Of a stretch of DNA of 64,000 nt, positions 6,325-15,717 are shown piece by piece; position 1 is the stretch's first letter, and every line of letters begins with the position of its first letter. The notes beneath the pieces were generated by a model that worked only from the letters and a program-made list of their open reading frames with translations, ran no database searches and was not told the origin of the DNA. Source of the stretch: JBMNTP01 sp050945795 (lineage in GTDB: Bacteria; Bacillota; Clostridia; Christensenellales; MGBC116941); contig JBMNTP010000001.1 of the NCBI GenBank assembly GCA_050945795.1, positions 62,001-126,000 of the forward strand. The letters run 5' to 3'. A program made the translations under genes and the position numbers.

Positions 6325-7248
6325 TCAGTATTCGTTTGCGAATATCTCGGCGCCCGGCAAAGAGAATACATAAGTTTTGCCTTCCACCTGCACAAGCATG
6401 TCGGTTACGCCATCAAACTGCCCTACTGTAAGTATAAGCGCTTTAAGTATGCGCTCTTCAGCGCCTTCTATATGTTTTATTCCGGCAAACTCCGAACTGA
6501 AGTTTATAATGGCGCATCCGTTTTTATCAAGCTCCGCCGATATAACCTGCGTGCCTTTAGGGAAAGGCAGCTTCAACTTCTCGTTATCCGGACCTTTTAT
6601 AAGTTCTTCAACCGCCATCTTTATATCCGGCTGCACCGAAACATATCTTGTAACCGGAACGAGCAGCCCCGTCTCGCCAAAGTAAAGCTCCAGCCCCGCC
6701 ACAGTGTCCTCATCCGGCGGAGATTCTGCGTTAAGGTCGCGGTAGGTAATCGGCTCCGCCACGCTTGCCCCATGCTTGAGCCGCTCTAGCGTATCGCCCT
6801 TTGATACTATGCTTACGCTTTTAATAGTCTCAAACTCGCACAGCGTATTGACTATGGAAACAACCATATTGGCTTCCGCCCTCTCGTCCTCGCAGGCGTA
6901 CGCCGCATCCCCTATATCAACTATGGCAACGCCATCTTTAATATTAAGGTCGAGCGCTGTGTCGGGTATAGTTGGGATTAAGCCGCTTGAAGCAAGGTCG
7001 CTTCTGTTTTTCTCATTGTCCACCAAGAGGTTGAGCGCCGCTTTGCCTATGCCCTCTTGCCACTGTATTTTCCTCATAACAGGAACAATGTATCCATCCT
7101 CGGTAGCATAATATACCACTGTTTTTCTAAGCGTATCATCAGATTGATCTTCAATATGCCCCGCTTCTTCTTCCTTTGGCGCGCCGCATCCGGCAGCTAA
7201 AATAGCCATCAGCACAGCTAAAGCCAGCGCTATTACTCTTCTTGACAT
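6325..7248 (-). CDS. GerMN-domain lipoprotein (GerM-like)
   Basis: Secreted lipoprotein of 307 residues. The signal peptide (RRVIALALAVLMAILAAGC) ends in a clear lipobox LAAGC, followed by an acidic linker. Two GerMN domains follow: about 50-165 and 190-300. In B. subtilis GerM is needed for engulfment and germination and joins the SpoIIQ-SpoIIIAH zipper; here the role is inferred from domain content and from the conserved gerM-rph-rdgB-yfcE order. The ATG at 7248 is chosen because GGAGG sits 8 nt upstream; a TTG 15 nt earlier overlaps that ribosome site. A TATAAT box at 7280-7285 could be its promoter, but the -35 box is poor. Confidence 0.88.
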   Translation of the reverse strand: MSRRVIALALAVLMAILAAGCGAPKEEEAGHIEDQSDDTLRKTVVYYATEDGYIVPVMRKIQWQEGIGKAALNLLVDNEKNRSDLASSGLIPTIPDTALDLNIKDGVAIVDIGDAAYACEDERAEANMVVSIVNTLCEFETIKSVSIVSKGDTLERLKHGASVAEPITYRDLNAESPPDEDTVAGLELYFGETGLLVPVTRYVSVQPDIKMAVEELIKGPDNEKLKLPFPKGTQVISAELDKNGCAIINFSSEFAGIKHIEGAEERILKALILTVGQFDGVTDMLVQVEGKTYVFSLPGAEIFANEY

Positions 7249-7407
7249 TGCCTTCGCCTCCAAATTGATACTGTTCTACATTATATTTGGGCGAAGGTGT
7301 ATCTATGTCATAACGTAAGTATAGCATAAAAGGATATGCCGCCCGTTTTTTCTTTTAATATTGGCGGCGGCAATGTATAATCATATCTGAACAACGGAGG
7401 TAGTGAT

Positions 7408-9159
7408 ATGAATGTAGACGGAGCAGCGGTATTTGTATTGGCTCGGGAGCTGTCGATTCTTGAAGGAGCGCGTATAGATAAAATACACCAGCCGGCGAAA
7501 AATGATTTGCTGTTTTCGCTGCGCGCCAAAAGCGGCAACGTGAAATTATTGCTGTCAGCGGCGGCACAAAGCTGCCGCGCGCATATAACCGAATATCCGC
7601 TTGAAAACCCCGCCGAGCCGCCTATGTTCTGTATGCTGCTTAGAAAACGCTTATCCGGCGGCCGCGTTGTATCTATAACGCAGCCGGATATGGAGAGAAT
7701 ACTTGTAATAGAGATTGACGCCGCAAACGAGCTGGGCGATATATTGCGCTACCGCCTTATAATCGAAATGATGGGACGGCACAGCAATATAATACTCACC
7801 TCACCAGACGGCGTTATAATAGACAGCGCGCGCCGTGTGCCGGAGCATGTAAGCCGCGTTCGTCAGGTACTGCCCGGCCTTGAATATATCGCTCCGCCTA
7901 AAGGAGGCAAACTGCCGCCTTCAACCATTTCACACGAAACACTTTTAGAAATCTTAAGTCACGGAACAGGCGACGCTAAAAAAGCGCTTACCCGCTCACT
8001 AACCGGCATCTCGCCGCAATCGGCTATGGAAATATGCGTATCGTCACTTGGCGAGGCGGATATATCTATCGACTCTCTTACGCCTCCGGCGCTTAGGCGG
8101 CTGGCGTCTGGAGTGCATATGTATATAGAAAAGCTTAAAAATCCGAATCCGGTTATAATAATGAACGCCGGCTCGCCCGTCGGCTTTTTCCCTTATAAAT
8201 ACGCCTCCATTTTTGGCGAAGCTGTAGAGTATCCTACAATGTCAGCCGCGCTCGATGCTTATTTCCATATAAAAACGCAGCTTGAACGCCGCAACCAGGC
8301 CGCTACGGCGTTACGGCGCGTAATATCTTCAAACCTTGAGCGCTGCTATAAAAAAATGGACATACAGCGCCAGGCGGTAGCCTTTGCGGACGAGGCGCAG
8401 AAGTTTAAAAAATACGGCGAGCTTATCGCCGCTAACGCTTACGCTCTCCAAAAAGGCATCCCTTTTGCTAGGGTTATGGACTATACCGAAGAAACATATC
8501 CTCAAATTGAAATACCGCTTGATAGCAGCCTTACCCCAATGCAAAACTCACAAAGGTACTATAAAAAATACAACAAAGCCCGCGCCGCCCGTGTGCAGGC
8601 CGAAGCGCAGCTTGAGCTTTCGCGCGCTGAAACTCAATGGCTTGAAAGTCAGGATGCTTTTGTAGAATCGGCGACTACGCTTGAAGACCTTGAATTGATA
8701 CGCTTAGAGCTTATAAAAGAAGGATATATAAAGCCGCAGCATAAAAAGGGCGCAAAAAAACGCGCGACTCAAAGCGAGTCGCAGCCGTACCGTTTTATAT
8801 CATCTGATGGCATAGAAATACTTGCCGGCAGGAACAACACGCAAAACGACCGCCTGACGCTAAGAACCGCCGCCCCAAACGACATCTGGCTGCACGCGAA
8901 AGATATTCCCGGCTCGCATGTTATAATCCGCTCATCCTCGCCGCCCGATACTACTATAAACGAAGCGGCGATTATAGCAGCGTATTACAGCCGCGGCCGC
9001 GCTTCTACCGGCGTGTCTGTCGATATAGCGCCTGTTAAGAACATAAAAAAACCGTCCGGCGCGCGTCCCGGCATGGTTATATACACCGGGCAGCGCACCG
9101 TCTATGTCAGACCGGATGAGGATGTCATAAACAGCCTCAAAACCGTCGACAATACATAA
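7408..9159 (+). CDS. rqcH: Rqc2/RqcH-type ribosome quality control protein (NFACT family)
   Basis: Binds peptidyl-tRNA on split 50S subunits and recruits tRNA-Ala to add Ala tails that mark stalled peptides for degradation. The 583-residue protein has an NFACT-N domain (about 1-200, with the conserved MMGRHSNIIL), a helix-hairpin and long coiled-coil middle (about 290-430), and an NFACT-R domain (about 455-570, with NDRLTLRTAAPNDIWLHAKD and PGSHVII). Older annotations call it fibronectin-binding protein. RBS GGAGG is 7 nt before the ATG; a TATAAT at 7376-7381 is a candidate -10 box. It stands alone on the plus strand between two minus operons. Confidence 0.93.
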   Translation: MNVDGAAVFVLARELSILEGARIDKIHQPAKNDLLFSLRAKSGNVKLLLSAAAQSCRAHITEYPLENPAEPPMFCMLLRKRLSGGRVVSITQPDMERILVIEIDAANELGDILRYRLIIEMMGRHSNIILTSPDGVIIDSARRVPEHVSRVRQVLPGLEYIAPPKGGKLPPSTISHETLLEILSHGTGDAKKALTRSLTGISPQSAMEICVSSLGEADISIDSLTPPALRRLASGVHMYIEKLKNPNPVIIMNAGSPVGFFPYKYASIFGEAVEYPTMSAALDAYFHIKTQLERRNQAATALRRVISSNLERCYKKMDIQRQAVAFADEAQKFKKYGELIAANAYALQKGIPFARVMDYTEETYPQIEIPLDSSLTPMQNSQRYYKKYNKARAARVQAEAQLELSRAETQWLESQDAFVESATTLEDLELIRLELIKEGYIKPQHKKGAKKRATQSESQPYRFISSDGIEILAGRNNTQNDRLTLRTAAPNDIWLHAKDIPGSHVIIRSSSPPDTTINEAAIIAAYYSRGRASTGVSVDIAPVKNIKKPSGARPGMVIYTGQRTVYVRPDEDVINSLKTVDNT

Positions 9160-9223
9160 TGTTTTAATTAATTTTACGTGTTTATAAATATTGTATTTAT
9201 ATAAATATAGCTTTAAGTTGTGG
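9160..9223. other. Convergent intergenic gap rqcH/pyrE
   Basis: A+T-rich 64 bp with a weak palindrome but no clear terminator. Confidence 0.4.
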
Positions 9224-9802
9224 TTAACTCTGCTTCCGGCTGCCTGGTTTCACCAAATCGGCGCCGGTTTTACATATCGGGCAGTCACCCGCCTCATATG
9301 TTTCTATCTGCGTTTCTAAAACAGCCTCAAGCCGGCAACCAAACTGCGCCTTGCCACCGCTCCTGTCAACTATTGCTCCAACGCCTATAACCTCAGCTCC
9401 CGCTTCTTTTATAAGCGCTATTACCTCTTTAACAGACCCGCCCGTCGTTATAACGTCCTCAACCACTAGCGCCCTCTCGCCCTTGGCTATCTCAAATCCG
9501 CGCCGCAGCACCATAACCCCGTTTTCACGCTCAAAAAACACATTGCGACACCCCGCCGCCCGCGCCGTTTCATAAGCCATTATAATGCCGCCTAGCGCCG
9601 GCCCCACTACGACATCTATATTTTCGTCTTTGAAGCGCCGCGCCAATTCGCTGCAAAACATCTCGCTGTATTTAGGATACTCAAATAAATGCGCGCACTG
9701 CATATATTGGCCGCTGTGCTTGCCCGATGTCAAAAGGAAATGCCCTTCGAGCATAACCCCTGTTTCCTTTAAAATATCCATCGCTTTTTCTTTGTCAAGC
9801 AT
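9224..9802 (-). CDS. pyrE: Orotate phosphoribosyltransferase
   Basis: Converts orotate and PRPP to orotidine 5'-phosphate, the fifth step of UMP synthesis. The 192-residue type I phosphoribosyltransferase has the PRPP-binding motif ALVVEDVITTGGSVKE in its middle, a FFERENG strand, and an N-terminal hood (LTSGKHSGQYMQCAHLF). Residues PICKTGADLVKPGSR near the C-terminus are typical of the Gram-positive PyrE. It is the last gene of the pyr run, separated from pyrF by about 100 nt in which I see no promoter or terminator. Confidence 0.95.
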   Translation of the reverse strand: MLDKEKAMDILKETGVMLEGHFLLTSGKHSGQYMQCAHLFEYPKYSEMFCSELARRFKDENIDVVVGPALGGIIMAYETARAAGCRNVFFERENGVMVLRRGFEIAKGERALVVEDVITTGGSVKEVIALIKEAGAEVIGVGAIVDRSGGKAQFGCRLEAVLETQIETYEAGDCPICKTGADLVKPGSRKQS

Positions 9803-9904
9803 TTTTTACCTCCAGTCTAAATATTTCCCCGGACATAAGGTCGCATTTTTTATTGACAAAACCTTTTGTCCGCTTTTTTAATTATTTTCTGCTTTGCTAT
9901 TTAA

Positions 9905-10804
9905 TTAAATATTCGCTCTTAAGTCGTCCCGCATTTTTATAGCCTCTCGCCGCGCCGCCTCAAAGAAACTTATGCCCGGCCACTTTTTATGCGCACACAA
10001 CAAAGAGCGAGACGCATTTACAACAGCACCTCTGCCATCTTTATCAAAGCAACCTGCTATGTCCTTGCCCGTCGCTCCCTGCGCGCCGTAGCCCGGCACC
10101 AGGAAAAATACCGACGGCAGCGCGCGCCGCAGCTCTGCGCCCTGCGATGGATAAGTCGCCCCTACAACCGCGCCTACGCTGCTGTACCCCGACGCGCCTA
10201 TAAGGTCTTTTCCCCAACCTTCTACCATTTCTCCCATAATTCGATATACCGTTCTGCCGCCGCATTCAATATCCTGCAACTGACCCGACGACGGGTTCGA
10301 TGTCTTTACCAGCACAAAAATGCCTTTGTCGTATTTTTTGCAGGCGTCTGTAAAAGGCTTTATGCCATCCTCGCCAAGATACGCGGTTACAGTTACAAAA
10401 TCCGCGCCAAACGCCTTTGCCTCGCCGCCCGGCAGCTTTGTTCCGCCTATGTACGCCGAAGCGTATGCGGCGGCGGTAGAGCCTATGTCGTTGCGTTTGC
10501 AGTCGGCTATTACTATAAGATTGCGCCCGGCGGCATAATCAATCGTCTTTTTCATGCAGCTTACACCCGCCGGCCCGTACATCTCATAACACGCCGACTG
10601 TATCTTTACGCACGGCACAATTTCATGCAGCGCGTCAATTATAGCGGCGTTAAACTCGAACATAACATCCGCCGCATCTTCCAGCGTTTCTATGCGCCTT
10701 GAATTAAGCAAATCATCCGGCAGATGCTCTAAAAGCGTATCTAATCCGGCAGCGGTAGGGTTGCGTTTTTCCTCTATGGCGTCAATTAGCCTGTCTATAA
10801 TCAT
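9905..10804 (-). CDS. pyrF: Orotidine 5'-phosphate decarboxylase, group 2
   Basis: Decarboxylates OMP to UMP. The 299-residue length and the motifs TAAGLDTLLEHLP near the N-terminus and IADCKRNDIGSTAAAYA (catalytic Asp-Lys-Asp network) identify the longer PyrF group 2. The phosphate-binding loop is FLVPGYGAQGATGKD near residue 245. It overlaps pyrC by 4 nt (ATGA). Confidence 0.95.
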   Translation of the reverse strand: MIIDRLIDAIEEKRNPTAAGLDTLLEHLPDDLLNSRRIETLEDAADVMFEFNAAIIDALHEIVPCVKIQSACYEMYGPAGVSCMKKTIDYAAGRNLIVIADCKRNDIGSTAAAYASAYIGGTKLPGGEAKAFGADFVTVTAYLGEDGIKPFTDACKKYDKGIFVLVKTSNPSSGQLQDIECGGRTVYRIMGEMVEGWGKDLIGASGYSSVGAVVGATYPSQGAELRRALPSVFFLVPGYGAQGATGKDIAGCFDKDGRGAVVNASRSLLCAHKKWPGISFFEAARREAIKMRDDLRANI

Positions 10805-12096
10805 TTTTTCGGCTCCTCTCTAGCATACTCATATGCCGACCTGCCTTCAACCAGCGTATGCGTCACTCTGCCTAAAGGTCTGCGTCCAAAAAACGGCGTG
10901 TTTTTGCCTTTGCTTACCCAATCCTCTTGTGTAAGCTCGTACTCCTCCGCCATATTAACTATTGTAATATCGGCAGCCTCGCCTTTCTTTATCACCCCAC
11001 CTTTAACGCCCAACAGCTTTGCCGGATTAACGCTCATAAGTCGCGCCAACGCTTCGCCGCCGCATACGCCCGGCTTTACAAGGTTTGTAACCGCTAAAGA
11101 TACCGCCGATTCAAGCGACGATATCCCAAACTCCGCCGCCGCGAACTCTACGTTTTTTTCATCGGGATGGTGCGGCGCGTGTCCTGATGATACAGCGTCA
11201 ATTGTGCCGTCACAAATCGCCTCAATTATAGCCTCAACATCGTCGTTAGTCCTAAGTGCCGGACTTACCTTGGCATTGGCGTCATATCCCTCGCACATTT
11301 CCTCTGTACCGCTAAAATAATGTGGAGCGGTATCGCAGGACACCTCAATCCCCTGCTTTTTCGCCCAGCGTATTATGTCTATGCCGCCGCGCGTTGATAC
11401 CTGTGTTATATGGAGCCGCGCTCCGGTATCCCGCGCTATAAGTATATCCCGCATTATATGCGACTCCTCCGCCGATTTAGGTATGCCTAAAAGGCCGAGC
11501 GCGTCGGCAACCGCGCCTTCGTTCATAACGCCGCCTAAAGCCAGCTTCTCATCCTCACACTTTGATATTATAAGCGCGCCAAAGCTTTTAGCGTACAGCA
11601 TAGCCATACGCAGCAGCCCGGCGTTCATAACCGACTTTTGCGCATCGGAAAACGCCACCGCACCCGCCTTAAGCATGCCGCCCATTTCGGCAAGCTCGCT
11701 GCCCTCTAGAGCCTTTGTTACTGCGCCGACAGGGTATATGCGAACTGCGGCGTCTTTTTTTGCGATTGTTCGCACCGCTGTTATAACGGCGGCGCAATCG
11801 GCGACCGGCTTTGTATCCGCCATACATGCTACGGCGGTAAACCCGCCCTTTGCAGCGGCATTAGAGCCGCTTTTTATATCCTCTTTATATTCATATCCCG
11901 GCTCTCTTAAATGCGAGTGCATGTCTATAAAGCCCGGAAAAATACACAACCCCTTAGCATCAATAACCTTATCCGCACCGCTATCCCCTAAGGCTTGTCC
12001 CATGTCTATTACTTTTCCGTCCTCTATATAAATATCTAGCCGCCCGCTTTCGCCGGCAGGATTTATAACTTCTCCGTTTATTATGGCAAGCCTCAT
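10801..12096 (-). CDS. pyrC: Dihydroorotase (type I)
   Basis: Closes carbamoyl-aspartate to dihydroorotate. The 431-residue amidohydrolase has the metal motif DMHSHLREPG (about 58-67), the substrate motif near SSGHAPHHPDEK (second HxPH-like region, about 305), and the C-terminal beta-sandwich returning strand (GVIKKGEAADITIVNM). It overlaps pyrB and pyrF by 4 nt each, so the three are translationally coupled. In Firmicutes type I DHOase is often an inactive or partner form in complexes with PyrB, but the metal ligands visible here argue for activity. Confidence 0.94.
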   Translation of the reverse strand: MRLAIINGEVINPAGESGRLDIYIEDGKVIDMGQALGDSGADKVIDAKGLCIFPGFIDMHSHLREPGYEYKEDIKSGSNAAAKGGFTAVACMADTKPVADCAAVITAVRTIAKKDAAVRIYPVGAVTKALEGSELAEMGGMLKAGAVAFSDAQKSVMNAGLLRMAMLYAKSFGALIISKCEDEKLALGGVMNEGAVADALGLLGIPKSAEESHIMRDILIARDTGARLHITQVSTRGGIDIIRWAKKQGIEVSCDTAPHYFSGTEEMCEGYDANAKVSPALRTNDDVEAIIEAICDGTIDAVSSGHAPHHPDEKNVEFAAAEFGISSLESAVSLAVTNLVKPGVCGGEALARLMSVNPAKLLGVKGGVIKKGEAADITIVNMAEEYELTQEDWVSKGKNTPFFGRRPLGRVTHTLVEGRSAYEYAREEPKK

Positions 12097-13016
12097 ACGC
12101 TGCCCCTCCTTGTCAAAAGATATATAAGCGCCATTCTTATCGCCACGCCGTTTTTAACCTGCTCTTGTATAAACGATTCATCGCTGTCAGCAAGACTGCC
12201 GGTTATTTCAACCCCTCTATTAACAGGGCCGGGGTGCATTATAATGGCATCCGGCTTTGCCAGCGCCCTTACCTCGTCGTTTACTCCGAAGAACTCGGCG
12301 TATTCATTAAGCGTAGGGTAAAAGCCGCCTTTTTGTCTTTCCTTTTGTATGCGCAAAGCCATTATTACATCGGCTCCCTCCGCCGCCTCCCGCACATCCG
12401 CCGTAACGGTTACGCCGTCCGCCTCCAGCCGCGCCGACATTGTCGCCGGAGACGCCAGCGTTATTTTAGCGCCTAGCTTTGTCAGCCCCCAAACGTTTGA
12501 GCGCGCCACACGGCTGTGCAGCACATCGCCTATAACGGCAACTTTAAGTCCGGCTATGCCGCCCTTAGCCTGCTTTATAGTCATAATGTCCAAAAGCGCC
12601 TGCGTGGGATGCTCGTTTGTGCCGTCGCCCGCGTTTATAACTCCGGCTTTAACATGCTTAGCCATAAGATGCGGCGCTCCCGACATAGGATGGCGCATTA
12701 TAATAAGGTCGGCGCCCATCATATCAAGCGTTCTTCCGGTATCTATAAGCGTTTCGCCTTTCGCTACGCTAGAGGCAGACGCCGATATATTAGCCGCCGC
12801 CGCCGACATATATTTTGATGCCAGCTCAAACGACATGCGTGTGCGTGTGCTGTTTTCATAAAAAAGCGTTATTATGGATTTGCCCTGCATATGCGGCGTC
12901 CTTTTGGCGTTTTGCTCCAATATATGCTTCATAAGATCGGCGGTATTGAGTATTTCGTTTATCTCGTCATTGGTTATGTCCTTAAGGCCTAGTAAATCTT
13001 TGCTTTTAAGCGCCAT
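12093..13016 (-). CDS. pyrB: Aspartate carbamoyltransferase catalytic subunit
   Basis: Condenses carbamoyl phosphate with aspartate. The 307-residue protein has the carbamoyl-phosphate motif ENSTRTRMSFE (about 54-64), HPTQALLD (about 138-145), and the late HPGPVNRGVEI loop. There is no adjacent pyrI regulatory chain, as in Bacillus. It follows pyrR by 17 nt. Confidence 0.95.
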   Translation of the reverse strand: MALKSKDLLGLKDITNDEINEILNTADLMKHILEQNAKRTPHMQGKSIITLFYENSTRTRMSFELASKYMSAAAANISASASSVAKGETLIDTGRTLDMMGADLIIMRHPMSGAPHLMAKHVKAGVINAGDGTNEHPTQALLDIMTIKQAKGGIAGLKVAVIGDVLHSRVARSNVWGLTKLGAKITLASPATMSARLEADGVTVTADVREAAEGADVIMALRIQKERQKGGFYPTLNEYAEFFGVNDEVRALAKPDAIIMHPGPVNRGVEITGSLADSDESFIQEQVKNGVAIRMALIYLLTRRGSV

Positions 13017-13033
13017 GTTGCGTCTCCTTCCGC

Positions 13034-13582
13034 CTATAGTTGATTGTCGCTGAGCTTTCCTATCTCAACGCACTTTTCGCCGTCAAACTCCGGCACTTTA
13101 ACATGCACAATTTCTTCTTTGGACGTAGGCACGTTTTTCCCTACATAGTCGGCTCGTATCGGCAGTTCTCTATGCCCTCGGTCTATAAGCACAGCCAGCT
13201 GTATGCTCTTTGGCCGTCCCATATCCATTATGGCGTCCATAGCAGCTCTAGCGGTGCGGCCGGTATAAAGCACATCGTCTACCATAACTATTTTCAGCCC
13301 GTCAATAGAAAACGGAACATCCGAACCCTTAATTATCGGATGCTCCGCTAAAACTGATAAATCGTCTCTGTAAAGCGTTATATCGAGTATACCTACCGGC
13401 GCCCTTGTACCTTCAACTTCAAAAACCCTCTGCGCTATTTTATGAGCCAACGGCACGCCGCGCCTTTGAATACCCATAAAAGCCAGGTCGTTTGTTCCCT
13501 TGTTCTTTTCGATAACCTCGTGCGCTATCCTAGCCAACGCGCGATCCATCGCCTTTCCGTCCATTATAAGGGTGTTACTCAT
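13034..13582 (-). CDS. pyrR: PyrR, pyr mRNA-binding attenuator and uracil phosphoribosyltransferase
   Basis: The 182-residue protein is a type I PRTase with the PRPP motif VMVDDVLYTGRTARAAMDA. PyrR binds the leader of pyr mRNA when UMP/UTP is high and promotes termination. A matching binding loop and terminator lie directly upstream (13601-13667), so autoregulation is well supported. The ATG is preceded by GGAGGG at 7 nt. The operon continues pyrB, pyrC, pyrF, pyrE; carAB, pyrK and pyrD are not in this window. Confidence 0.96.
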   Translation of the reverse strand: MSNTLIMDGKAMDRALARIAHEVIEKNKGTNDLAFMGIQRRGVPLAHKIAQRVFEVEGTRAPVGILDITLYRDDLSVLAEHPIIKGSDVPFSIDGLKIVMVDDVLYTGRTARAAMDAIMDMGRPKSIQLAVLIDRGHRELPIRADYVGKNVPTSKEEIVHVKVPEFDGEKCVEIGKLSDNQL

Positions 13583-13600
13583 TTGCCCTCCAAATTAAAA

Positions 13601-13626
13601 GCCTTGCCCCGGTTTTAGGGCAAGGC
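13601..13626 (-). terminator. PyrR-controlled attenuator terminator
   Basis: Minus strand stem GCCTTGCCC/GGGGCAAGGC followed by TTTTAATTT, 20 nt before the pyrR ATG. Its 5' arm GCCTTGCC is exactly complementary to GGCAAGGC at 13653-13646, which would form the competing antiterminator. Confidence 0.9.
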
Positions 13627-13645
13627 GATAACACAAAAACAATCC

Positions 13646-13682
13646 GCCTTGCCAGCCTCTCTGGACCGAGTTAAAGGCTAAT
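13646..13682 (-). promoter_or_regulatory. PyrR RNA-binding loop (anti-antiterminator)
   Basis: Minus strand contains GGTCCAGAGAGGCTGGC, the standard PyrR recognition loop, closed by GCCTT/AAGGC. Binding of PyrR would hold this hairpin and release the terminator downstream. Confidence 0.9.
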
Positions 13683-13695
13683 TTATATCTCGGTA

Positions 13696-13724
13696 ATTAT
13701 AGCACAACTAAAGCGCCTTGTCCA
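13696..13724 (-). promoter_or_regulatory. Promoter of the pyr operon
   Basis: TGGACA, a 17-nt spacer, TATAAT on the minus strand, placing the transcript start just before the PyrR leader. Confidence 0.85.
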
Positions 13725-13781
13725 TACGAATCAAAAAATAATATGCTGTGTATAAATCCTTATATTGGAAAGCATATTAGC

Positions 13782-14096
13782 ATGGGCATAAAACTTATAA
13801 GGGCGCGGAGGAAAAAAAAAGGGCGGCTTAAGCGCTCCGCCGCGCAGCTGGCTTACGCTCTTGAAAAGCTTAAGCTCGCTGATTATATAGAATATTTGCG
13901 GCATCCCGGCAGACTGCTTTGGAGGAATTTTCTCTCCGGCATCGCGCGGGGATTTGGTATGGCGGTAGGCTTTACGCTTTTAGGCGCCATGGCTTTATAT
14001 ATATTGCAAAAAGCCGCTATATTAAATCTGCCGGTTATTGGCGATTTTATAGCCGATATCGTAAGAATAGTCGACAGCTCATTAAACTCAAAATAA
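13782..14096 (+). CDS. DUF5665-domain membrane protein
   Basis: Small protein of about 104 residues: a basic N-terminus (RARRKKKGRLKR), a helical part with YIEYLRHPGRLLWRNFLSGIARG, one hydrophobic segment (FGMAVGFTLLGAMALYIL), and a C-terminal PVIGDFIADIVRIV. This is the DUF5665 pattern, common in Firmicutes and of unknown role. The ATG at 13782 has GGAAAG 8 nt upstream; an earlier ATG at 13743 is less likely. It is divergent from pyrR. Confidence 0.8.
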   Translation: MGIKLIRARRKKKGRLKRSAAQLAYALEKLKLADYIEYLRHPGRLLWRNFLSGIARGFGMAVGFTLLGAMALYILQKAAILNLPVIGDFIADIVRIVDSSLNSK

Positions 14097-14350
14097 GCGA
14101 CTTTCACAAACCTACCGCCTTATGCTATAATAACCTCACGCCGCAAATCAAGCGTCAAGCATCCGGCAGCTACGAGAACATCTAGCCACAATCCCCTTTT
14201 GCCGAGCAAAAGTCGTCGTTCTGCGATAGGATCGACCGCTCTTTTCGACACGCAAAGCATGTTTTGTGGTATAATCTCTTTGCCGATGCCGTTGCGGCTC
14301 GGCTGTCTTTTGGAGGCAGCAAAGCCGGATTTGCGGCGCACGGAGGTATT

Positions 14351-14827
14351 ATGTTGGCATTAATATTGGCGGCGGTGCTCGTCGTTATAGATCAGATTAT
14401 AAAAGGCATTGTATCCGCAAACCTAAAGCCGGTAGGCAGCGTTGAGTTTATTCCCGGCATTATTAATTTTACCTATGTTGAGAACAGAGGCGCGGCGTTT
14501 GGCATACTGCAAAACCAGCGCTGGTTTTTTATAATTATTACCGTTATCGCCTGCATAGGCGTTATATATATGCTCTTTAAATACGGTAAAACCAGCCGTA
14601 TGCTTTATTTCGGGCTAACGCTAATTCTAGGCGGCGCGATAGGGAATTTTATAGACCGACTTTTCTCCGGCTTTGTAGTAGATTTTATAGAATTGGCTTT
14701 TGTGAACTTCGCTATATTTAATTTCGCCGATTGCTGCGTAACAATAGGTGCGGTCATAGTAAGCATATATTTTCTTTTCATAGATGGCTCTAAAAAGGCC
14801 GAAATCAAAGATGAAGCGCAGGCTTAA
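14351..14827 (+). CDS. lspA: Signal peptidase II (lipoprotein signal peptidase)
   Basis: Cleaves signal peptides of prolipoproteins in the membrane; at least six lipoproteins in this window would be substrates. The 158-residue protein has four membrane segments and both catalytic Asp motifs: GAIGNFIDRL and VDFIELAFVNFAIFNFADC. The ATG at 14351 has CGGAGG 5 nt before it; the longer frame from 14264 lacks a ribosome site. A TATAAT at 14272 may be its -10 box. It overlaps the start of rluA. Confidence 0.95.
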   Translation: MLALILAAVLVVIDQIIKGIVSANLKPVGSVEFIPGIINFTYVENRGAAFGILQNQRWFFIIITVIACIGVIYMLFKYGKTSRMLYFGLTLILGGAIGNFIDRLFSGFVVDFIELAFVNFAIFNFADCCVTIGAVIVSIYFLFIDGSKKAEIKDEAQA

Positions 14828-15716
14828 AATTACGCCGGAGCATGGCGAAAAAAGGCTTGATATAATTGTTGCTGAATTTTTAGGCGTTTCACGAGCTCAA
14901 GCGCAGTCGCTTATAAAAAACGGCTCTATACTCATATCCGGCCGCCCCGCAAAAGCAAATCATCGCCCCAAACCCGGTGATATACTTACAGCCGAGCTGC
15001 CTTCCCCCTCCCCGCTTGACACATCGCCACAAGACATCGATATAAACATAATCTATGAAGACGACGACATAGCAGTGGTAAACAAGCCGCGCGGTCTTGT
15101 TGTGCATCCCGCCGCCGGCCACGCAGACGGCACTCTTGTAAACGCATTACTCTTTCGACTAAACAGCCTTTCAAGCGTAGGCGGTGAAGAGCGGCGCGGC
15201 ATAGTACACCGGCTCGACCGCGACACGTCCGGCCTTATGATAATAGCAAAAAACGACGCCTCGCATACCAATCTATCCAAAGCCTTAAAAAACCGCGCCA
15301 TTATAAAAACGTATTACGCGCTTACCGACGGCGTGCCTAATCCCGCCGCCGGCCGCATATCACAGCCTATCGCCCGCCACCCCCGTGATCGCAAGAAAAT
15401 GGCAGTTATAGCAGGCGGACGCGAGGCTATATCAGATTATGAAGTGCTAGAAGACTATAAAGACACTGCGCTCGTTAAAATCTGCATACCCACCGGCCGC
15501 ACGCATCAAATCCGCGTGCATATGGCTTACATAAACACGCCTATAATAGGCGATCCGGTATACGGACGCAAAAAGCAAAAGTACAATATATCCGGCCAGG
15601 CGCTGCATGCCGCCGCCCTTGACTTCGAGCATCCTTCGGACGGCAGGCAAATGAGCTTTTTTGCGCCGCCACCGCATGATATGCAAAGGATTATAGATAT
15701 ACTTGGAAATAAATAG
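14811..15716 (+). CDS. RluA-family pseudouridine synthase (RluD-like)
   Basis: A 301-residue enzyme with an N-terminal S4 RNA-binding domain (EKRLDIIVAEFLGVSRAQAQSLI) and a catalytic domain holding the active-site Asp in HRLDRDTSGLMIIAKN. GRTHQIRVHMAYINTPIIGDPVYG is the family's third motif. It probably modifies 23S rRNA in the RluD manner, but B. subtilis has several paralogs, so the exact target is uncertain. It follows lspA with an overlap of about 17 nt, the common lspA-rluD order. The start at 14811 is preferred to 14784. Confidence 0.92.
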   Translation: MKRRLKITPEHGEKRLDIIVAEFLGVSRAQAQSLIKNGSILISGRPAKANHRPKPGDILTAELPSPSPLDTSPQDIDINIIYEDDDIAVVNKPRGLVVHPAAGHADGTLVNALLFRLNSLSSVGGEERRGIVHRLDRDTSGLMIIAKNDASHTNLSKALKNRAIIKTYYALTDGVPNPAAGRISQPIARHPRDRKKMAVIAGGREAISDYEVLEDYKDTALVKICIPTGRTHQIRVHMAYINTPIIGDPVYGRKKQKYNISGQALHAAALDFEHPSDGRQMSFFAPPPHDMQRIIDILGNK

Positions 15717-15717
15717 A

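Noticed and set aside
5815..6789. 324-codon plus-strand open frame
   Set aside because: Antisense to rph and the GerMN gene, which have clear motifs; no ribosome site.
11375..12031. 218-codon plus-strand open frame
   Set aside because: Antisense shadow of pyrC, with no ribosome site.
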